From positions 1 to 13,006 of the forward strand of contig CAZTLW010000061.1 of the NCBI GenBank assembly GCA_964614585.1: a stretch of DNA of 13,006 bases, given 5' to 3'. This document shows positions 6,989 through 11,241 of the stretch, piece after piece (the first letter of the stretch is position 1; the number at the start of each line of letters is the position of its first letter). A program made the position numbers and the translations under genes. The DNA comes from JAHEFX01 sp964614585 (GTDB taxonomy: Bacteria; Actinomycetota; Acidimicrobiia; Spongiisociales; JAENVV01). The notes under the pieces are model-generated. The model was not told where the DNA came from. It searched no databases and saw only the letters and a program-made list of their open reading frames with translations.

Positions 6989-7794
6989 CCGTCGCCTTCT
7001 TCGTCGCCCTCGTCCTCGGCGTCCCGGACGCCGACGGTCGCCTCGTCGAGGACCGCCTCGAAGGCCCGTCGGACGCCGTCGAGGTAGCCGTCCACGGACC
7101 ACCCGACGGTCCGTGCCCCCGCCTCGACCAGGACACCGGTCACCAGCTGGGGATCGCGGTCCCATCGGAGCTCACCGATGCCATCGGTGGCGAGCTCGGC
7201 GAGGGCGTCCGCCAGCCCCTTGCGCGCCGCGTCCGGAACCTCGAAGGCGGTGCGGACCTCCACCACATCGGCCTCGGACAGCGCCTCGGCCATCGGCTGC
7301 CGTTCGTCGTCGCCGAGCCGGTCCAGCCGGTTCACGAAGCGATCCAGCACCCGCTCCTCGAGGTCGACGTCGCCCAGGTCGGTGAGTGCCCGGCGGGCGA
7401 CGTCGATCGCCTGCTCCCCGGCGGTGCGGGCGAGGTGCTCCACGAGGCGCTCCTGGCGGTCTCGCAGCGACCGTCGCCAGCGGTCCTCTCGCTCCTCGAC
7501 CTCGGTGCGGGCCTCCTCGAGCAGTTCCTGCCGCCGCCCGTCGGCCTCCCGGCGCGCCTCGGCGAGCACCTCGCCCTTCTCCCGTTCGAGCCGGGCGGTC
7601 ACCTCCTCGTGCCGGCGGGCCGCCTCCTCGGCCTCCTCCTCGGCCTCGGCGGCGCGGCGTTCCCGGGACGCGATCCGCTCCTCGCGCTCGTCCATCGCCG
7701 ACACGATCCGGTCGAACAGCAGATAGCGGAGCGCGACCAGGAGGATCACGAAGTTGAGCAACTGGGCGCCGACGGTCCACCAGTCGATCAGCAT
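6985..7794 (-). CDS. atpF: N-ATPase b subunit with a delta-like C-terminal region (peripheral stalk)
   Basis: A 269-residue protein, much longer than the 156-170 residues of ordinary b. One N-terminal membrane helix (about 5-28, VGAQLLNFVILLVALRYLLF) is followed by a highly charged coiled coil (about 34-125, rich in Glu and Arg). Residues 177-241 resemble the C-terminal half of the F1 delta subunit: VVEVRTAFEVPDAARKGLADAL, then WDRDPQLVTGVLVEAG, then WSVDGYLDG. An acidic tail ends the protein. No separate atpH exists in the operon, so this single chain probably serves as both membrane tether and cap linking to the F1 head; that role is inferred. The start at 7794 is supported by GAGGGG 8 nt upstream (7803-7808). 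The stop overlaps the atpA start (ATGA). Confidence 0.93.
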   Translation of the reverse strand: MLIDWWTVGAQLLNFVILLVALRYLLFDRIVSAMDEREERIASRERRAAEAEEEAEEAARRHEEVTARLEREKGEVLAEARREADGRRQELLEEARTEVEEREDRWRRSLRDRQERLVEHLARTAGEQAIDVARRALTDLGDVDLEERVLDRFVNRLDRLGDDERQPMAEALSEADVVEVRTAFEVPDAARKGLADALAELATDGIGELRWDRDPQLVTGVLVEAGARTVGWSVDGYLDGVRRAFEAVLDEATVGVRDAEDEGDEEGDG

Positions 7795-7838
7795 GGCGCC
7801 CGCCCCTCGGGGAGCCGCCCGCGCAGGATCCTGGTCAT
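7788..7838 (-). CDS. Possible 16-residue leader ORF between atpE and atpF
   Basis: An ATG that overlaps the atpE stop (ATGA) opens a frame of 16 codons (MTRILRGRLPEGRAPC) through the whole 40-nt spacer. It ends at a TGA one base past the atpF ATG (ATGCTGA). Ribosomes finishing it would terminate right on the atpF start, which would fit translational coupling. It could equally be chance in GC-rich DNA. There is no evidence for a functional peptide. Confidence 0.2.
   Translation of the reverse strand: MTRILRGRLPEGRAPC
7803..7812 (-). promoter_or_regulatory. atpF Shine-Dalgarno inside a small self-complementary element
   Basis: On the - strand CCCCGAGGGG contains the GAGGGG that precedes the atpF ATG by 8 nt. 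The element can fold as CCC-CGAG-GGG, which would partly hide the ribosome site. Only three GC pairs are certain, so the effect on translation is speculative. Confidence 0.3.
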
Positions 7839-8104
7839 CCGCCCATCACCTGGTCCCAGAACGGGTTGGCGAAGACGAGGATGATCGAGATCACGAAGCA
7901 GTAGATGGCGGTCGACTCGATGAAGGCGAGGCCGACGAAGACGGTTCGCGTGATCCGGCCGGCCTCGTCCGGCTGTTGGGCGATCGAGGCGAGGGCCCGG
8001 TCGAGGGCACGCGCCTCCCCGAGCGCCGGTCCGATCGAGCCGACGGCGATGGTGAGCCCGGCCGTGATGACCGAGACCATGCCGATGACGGTTTGGGCAT
8101 CCAT
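7835..8104 (-). CDS. atpE: N-ATPase c subunit (proteolipid rotor ring)
   Basis: An 89-residue two-helix proteolipid. Helix 1 (about 5-41) contains the glycine-rich face and SIGPALGEARAL, placing glutamate E30 where Na+-type c rings have Gln (Q32 of Ilyobacter tartaricus). Helix 2 (about 51-82) has the ion-carrying E63 followed by S64 and T65, with Y68, then ANPFW. The polar loop is QQPDEAG, with Gln in place of the loop Arg common in F-type c. Ser/Thr next to the carboxylate and the Tyr resemble Na+ sites, but the extra carboxylate is a feature I recall for N-type c subunits, and the Burkholderia pseudomallei N-type ring was reported proton-specific. The coupling ion here is therefore open. 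A strong GAGGAGG site and spacers on both sides fit the need for many copies per complex. Confidence 0.96.
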   Translation of the reverse strand: MDAQTVIGMVSVITAGLTIAVGSIGPALGEARALDRALASIAQQPDEAGRITRTVFVGLAFIESTAIYCFVISIILVFANPFWDQVMGG

Positions 8105-8108
8105 GGTT

Positions 8109-8115
8109 CCTCCTC
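8109..8115 (-). promoter_or_regulatory. Strong Shine-Dalgarno site of atpE
   Basis: GAGGAGG lies 4 nt before the atpE ATG, at the atpB stop codon. It is among the best ribosome sites in the operon and probably raises synthesis of the c subunit, which is needed in many copies per complex. Confidence 0.6.
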
Positions 8116-8821
8116 AGGAGTCGGTGGTCGCTTCGGCGTCGCCCTCGGTGGCCCGCATGCCGGAGGCGATGTAGACCATGGCGAGCACGGCGAAGATGTA
8201 CGCCTGGATCAGCCCGGTGATGACGCCGAAGGCGCGGAAGACGATGGGGATGAAGAAGGGGATGACCGCCACCAGGACGGCCACGATCTTCGTGCCACTC
8301 ATCACGTTGCCGAACAGACGCACCGCGAGCGCCAGGGTGCGGGAGAGCTCACCGATGATGTTGAAGGGCAGCATCAGCGGCGTTGGCTCCACATAGTGCC
8401 GGAGGTAGGTGCCCGTCCCCTCCCGCACGATGCCGAACAACGGGACGGCGGCGAACACGGCCAGGGCGAGGGCGGTGGTGGTGGAGAGGGAGGCCGTCGG
8501 CGGGAGGTACCCCGGCACGAGGGTGAAGAGGTTGGCCACGGCGATGAAGCCGAACAGCGTGCCGATGAAGGGGAGGTAGGGACCCGGGCGATCACCCCCG
8601 CTGATCTCGCGGATCTGGTCCACCATGTAGTCGACGACCACCTCGACGAGGTTCTGGGATCGGGGGAGGTCGGTGGAGGCCGTGATCCGGCGCGAGAGCA
8701 GCCAGGCGCCGAGGATCATCACCACCATGACCCCCCAGGTGAAGACGATGGTCGCGTTGAACTCGATGGGCCCCCACGTCCAGTAGACGACCTCGTCGGG
8801 TGACAGCTGGGTCAGGTCCAT
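8114..8821 (-). CDS. atpB: N-ATPase a subunit (stator ion channel)
   Basis: A 235-residue polytopic protein, typical for the a subunit. The signature ELSRTLALAVRLFGN (158-172) carries R168, the stator arginine facing the c-ring carboxylate. The following helix GLIQAYIFAVLAMVYI (203-218) has the conserved polar Q206. About five to six membrane segments are visible, including GFIAVANLFTLVPGYLP (91-107). It forms the two half-channels through which the coupling ion enters and leaves the ring. The open frame reaches back to 9031, but that part only shadows atpR. The ATG at 8821 starts the proper MDLTQLSPDEVVYWTWG N-terminus, has GGAGGAG 8 nt upstream, and overlaps the atpR end by 10 nt. Confidence 0.95.
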   Translation of the reverse strand: MDLTQLSPDEVVYWTWGPIEFNATIVFTWGVMVVMILGAWLLSRRITASTDLPRSQNLVEVVVDYMVDQIREISGGDRPGPYLPFIGTLFGFIAVANLFTLVPGYLPPTASLSTTTALALAVFAAVPLFGIVREGTGTYLRHYVEPTPLMLPFNIIGELSRTLALAVRLFGNVMSGTKIVAVLVAVIPFFIPIVFRAFGVITGLIQAYIFAVLAMVYIASGMRATEGDAEATTDS

Positions 8822-9102
8822 GGGGCCGTCTCCTCCTGCTCGCCGCGTCGGGCGAGGGCGACGATGGCGGTCCTGGCGGCGATCACCCCGACCAGGCCCG
8901 CCAGCACCCGGACGAGGTCGCCCTGGGAGGCGACCACGAGGACGCCCGCCAGCACGACCGTCCGGATGAGGAAGCTGGCCGAGACGAGCAGGCCGGGTCG
9001 GCGGACCAGGGGCAGGCGCTCCACGGTCCACCGGAGGCCGCCGAAGAACACGATCCCGGCGAGGGCGCCGGCCCCCAGCCCGATGAGGAGGTCAGTGATC
9101 AT
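8812..9102 (-). CDS. atpR: N-ATPase-specific subunit AtpR
   Basis: A 96-residue protein with three membrane segments (about 5-22, 38-58, 64-84). It belongs to the family found only in N-ATPase operons, always between atpQ and atpB. Diagnostic features are arginines inside or at the edge of the second and third segments: R47 in SASFLIRTVVLAG and R77 in VIAARTAIV. They have been proposed to interact with the carboxylates of the c subunit, perhaps helping assemble the large ring; this is published inference, not seen here. The ATG at 9102 has GAGGGAGG 5 nt upstream and overlaps the atpQ stop by 11 nt. The C-terminus is a short polar tail overlapping the atpB start. Confidence rests on position, length and the arginine pattern together. 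Confidence 0.88.
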   Translation of the reverse strand: MITDLLIGLGAGALAGIVFFGGLRWTVERLPLVRRPGLLVSASFLIRTVVLAGVLVVASQGDLVRVLAGLVGVIAARTAIVALARRGEQEETAPWT

Positions 9103-9403
9103 CGGGGCCTCCCTCGTCGTCCTCGGACGAACGACGGACCCAGTACCAGGCGTTGGCGAGGCCCACTGCGAGGCCGATGACGAGGAACGAGAGCACCCAG
9201 GAGAAGGGAGCGGGCACCGCGACGTCGAGCCACAGTCCGAGTGCCACCCCGGCCACGGTCGGCACCGCCACCGACCAGCCGACGATGCCCAGCATCCCCA
9301 GCCAGAACCAGACCGAGTCGCCCCGTCGCCGAGCGGCGATGCGGCGACGGGCCCGGCTCCCGATCTCCTCCTCGAAGCGGCGGTCGCGGTCGTCGTCAGG
9401 CAT
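9092..9403 (-). CDS. atpQ: N-ATPase-specific subunit AtpQ (AtpI-like membrane protein)
   Basis: A 103-residue protein with a very charged N-terminus (DDDRDRRFEEEIGSRARRRIAARR truncated in this quote: residues 3-27 are almost all acidic or arginine) followed by two membrane helices. The helices are about 31-58 (VWFWLGMLGIVGWSVAVPTV) and 66-89. The GLWLD motif at 56-60 is characteristic of the AtpI/AtpQ-like family, whose members are thought to help c-ring assembly or ion (Mg2+) handling. It is distinct from the ordinary AtpI that opens F-ATPase operons, being placed third after beta and epsilon. Its start overlaps the atpC stop by 8 nt, and its stop overlaps atpR, which argues for tight co-translation. 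The acidic tail SSEDDEGGPDDH ends the protein. Confidence 0.87.
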   Translation of the reverse strand: MPDDDRDRRFEEEIGSRARRRIAARRRGDSVWFWLGMLGIVGWSVAVPTVAGVALGLWLDVAVPAPFSWVLSFLVIGLAVGLANAWYWVRRSSEDDEGGPDDH

Positions 9404-9791
9404 CGTCGTCCGCCTCGAACTCGAAGACGCTCTCCAGCACGTGGCCCTCGACCCGGGCGAGGGCCGCCCGGGAGGCGCGCTGGTGCTCGTCGAGCGTCCG
9501 CAGCTCCCTGGCGACCGCCTCCCGGAGCGCCTCGAGGCGATCGCCCGGGATCGCCCGCGGCGTCGCCACCCGCACGTCGTCGCCGACCTTCACGAGCACC
9601 CCACCGTCCACGGCGAGCAAGCCCTCCGATCCGTCGTCGTGGCGGAAGGAGAGGATTCCCGCCTCCAACAGCACCGCGTGGTCGAGGTGGCGGGGCAGCA
9701 TGGTGAAGGTCCCGTGGGCGCCGTCGGCGCCGACCGCGGAGACGGTCTCGTCGACGATCGTCCTGGCAGGGGTGTGCACGACGAGTCTCAC
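9396..9791 (-). CDS. atpC: N-ATPase epsilon subunit
   Basis: A 131-residue protein, close to the 130-140 of ordinary epsilon. The N-terminal beta-sandwich (about 1-85) shows RLVVHTPARTIVDETVSAV and the HGTFTMLPRHLDHAVLLEAG segment, equivalent to the GxxGILPxHxP pattern. VDGGVLVKVGDDVRVAT corresponds to the GGxxxVxxNxVxVLA strand. The C-terminal helix is LEALREAVARELRTLDEHQRAS. It sits at the base of the shaft and may regulate ATP hydrolysis. Translation starts at GTG 9791, overlapping the atpD TGA as GTGA; GAGGAGG stands 4 nt upstream and settles this start. It lies second in the operon after beta, the reverse of ordinary operons, where beta-epsilon close the series. Confidence 0.92.
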   Translation of the reverse strand: MRLVVHTPARTIVDETVSAVGADGAHGTFTMLPRHLDHAVLLEAGILSFRHDDGSEGLLAVDGGVLVKVGDDVRVATPRAIPGDRLEALREAVARELRTLDEHQRASRAALARVEGHVLESVFEFEADDDA

Positions 9792-11209
9792 GCCGCCTCC
9801 TCGTCGCCCTCCCGGGCCTCGTCGATGCTGCCGATCATGAAGAGGTCGCCCTCGTCGCGGTCGGCGAACTCGTCGGCGAGGATCCGTTCGCAGCCGTCGA
9901 GGGCGTCGGCCACGGGGACCCGGCGGCCCGCCATGCCCGTGAACCGCTCGGTGACGGCGAAGGGCTGGGTCAGGAACCGCTCGAGTCGGCGGGCTCGCTG
10001 CACGGTCTGGCGGTCCTCCTCGGACAACTCCTCCATGCCGAGCATGGAGATGACGTCCTTGAGGTCCTCGTAGGTGGCGAGCGTCCGTCGCACCTCCCGG
10101 GCGATCGACGCGTGGCGCTCGCCGACGATCTGGGGTACGAGCAGCTTCGAGTCGGACCGCAGCGGGTCGATCGCCGGGTAGAGGCCCTCGGCCGCCCGGT
10201 CCCGGGACAGCACCACCGAAGCGGAGAGGTGCCCGAAGATGTGGACGGCGGCCGGGTCGGTGAAGTCATCGGCCGGGACGTAGACCGCCTGGATCGAACT
10301 GATCGCCCCGTCCGCGGTGCTGGAGATCCGCTCCTCGAGCTCCGCCAACTCGCTGCCCAGCGTCGGTTGGTAGCCGAGCTCAGAGGGGATGCGGCCCAGG
10401 AGCCCGGAGACCTCCGCGCCCGCCTGGACGAAGCGGAAGATGTTGTCGATGAGCAGCAGCACGTCCTCGTGGCGGTCGTCCCGGAACCACTCGGCCACCG
10501 TGAGGGCACTGTGTCCCACTCGGAGTCGGGCGCCCGGTTGCTCCTTCATCTGCCCGAAGACGAGGACCGTGTCGTCGAGCACCCCGCTCTCCTCGAGCTC
10601 TCGGTGCAGCTCCTCGGCCTCCCGGGAGCGCTCGCCGATCCCACAGAACAGCGAGACGCCCTCCCCGGAGCCGACCATGTTGTTGATCAACTCCATGATG
10701 AGCACGGTCTTGCCGACCCCGGCGCCCCCGAACAGGCCGGCCTTGCCGCCGCGTTCGAGCGGGGTGAGGACGTCGATCGCCTTGATGCCGGTCTCGAAGA
10801 CGCCTTCGCCGGGCTCCCGTCGCTGCAGTGGCACCCGCGCCGGGTAGATCGATCGTCGGGTCTCGGCATCGATCTCACCCCGGCGGTCGATCGGCGAACC
10901 GAACACGTCGATGGCCCGTCCCAGCAGCCCGGCGCCGACGGGCACCGTGATCGGACCCCCCTGGGGCTCGGCCACGTCGCCCCGCGCCAGTCCCTGGGTC
11001 GGGGTGAGGGCGAGACAGCGGGCGGTCGTGGCGTCGAGGTGGGCGGTCACCTCGGCCCGGACGTCGTCGCCCAGCCGCACCAGTTCGCGAAGGGGCGGCA
11101 CGCCGGCCGGGAAGTCGACGTCGACCACGCTGCCGTGCACCGCCGCCACGGTCGCCTCGTCGGATCGGTCCCGGTCGCTGCCGGCATCGGGTGGGGACAT
11201 GCCCGGCAT
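9788..11209 (-). CDS. atpD: N-ATPase beta subunit (F1 catalytic subunit)
   Basis: A 473-residue protein of normal beta length. The P-loop GGAGVGKT is at 161-168 with K167 and T168 at the catalytic site. GERSREAEE (192-200) carries catalytic E193. Walker B LLLIDNIFRF (251-260) has D255. GMEELSEEDR (391-400) is the DELSEED-type lever that contacts gamma, with Glu for the first Asp. It makes or splits ATP in the alpha3beta3 head. Two in-frame ATGs start the gene (11209 and 11200, MPGM). GAGGGGG ends 3 nt before the first. A TAG-ATG box ends 6 nt before the second, the leaderless geometry seen elsewhere in this window, so the second is a real alternative. Residues 5-19 are a charged extension before the first beta strand. 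The gene begins 32 nt after the ppsA stop. Confidence 0.96.
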   Translation of the reverse strand: MPGMSPPDAGSDRDRSDEATVAAVHGSVVDVDFPAGVPPLRELVRLGDDVRAEVTAHLDATTARCLALTPTQGLARGDVAEPQGGPITVPVGAGLLGRAIDVFGSPIDRRGEIDAETRRSIYPARVPLQRREPGEGVFETGIKAIDVLTPLERGGKAGLFGGAGVGKTVLIMELINNMVGSGEGVSLFCGIGERSREAEELHRELEESGVLDDTVLVFGQMKEQPGARLRVGHSALTVAEWFRDDRHEDVLLLIDNIFRFVQAGAEVSGLLGRIPSELGYQPTLGSELAELEERISSTADGAISSIQAVYVPADDFTDPAAVHIFGHLSASVVLSRDRAAEGLYPAIDPLRSDSKLLVPQIVGERHASIAREVRRTLATYEDLKDVISMLGMEELSEEDRQTVQRARRLERFLTQPFAVTERFTGMAGRRVPVADALDGCERILADEFADRDEGDLFMIGSIDEAREGDEEAA

Positions 11210-11241
11210 CTACCCCCTCGTCCGGTCGGGAAACCGCCGAC

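Larger units (their letters stand above)
4578..11209 (-). other. N-ATPase operon atpDCQRBEFAG
   Basis: Nine consecutive - strand genes encode a complete alternate rotary ATPase in the order beta, epsilon, Q, R, a, c, b, alpha, gamma. Presence of atpQ and atpR, beta and epsilon at the front, and absence of a delta gene together define the N-ATPase type described from comparative genomics. Junctions are: D/C GTGA overlap, C/Q 8-nt overlap, Q/R 11-nt overlap, R/B 10-nt overlap, B to E 9-nt gap, E to F 40-nt gap, F/A ATGA overlap, A/G ATGA overlap. A housekeeping F-ATPase would be expected elsewhere in the genome. Confidence 0.95.

Noticed and set aside
5477..7087. Very long + strand open frame (536 codons) opposite atpA
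   Set aside because: It is an antisense shadow of atpA caused by GC-rich third positions. Its composition is Asp/Val/Gly-rich without any recognisable fold, while the - strand frame has full alpha-subunit motifs.
7835..8104. Firm assignment as a Na+-translocating enzyme
   Set aside because: The Ser/Thr and Tyr ligands fit Na+, but Gln is replaced by Glu at the helix-1 position and a related N-type ring was reported proton-specific, so the ion cannot be decided from sequence.
8822..9031. Upstream extension of atpB to 9031
   Set aside because: The added residues are Pro/Arg/Gly-rich shadow of atpR. The ATG at 8821 has a good ribosome site and the proper N-terminus.
4578..11209. Ordinary F-ATPase operon (atpBEFHAGDC)
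   Set aside because: The gene order is different, there is no atpH, and atpQ and atpR are present.
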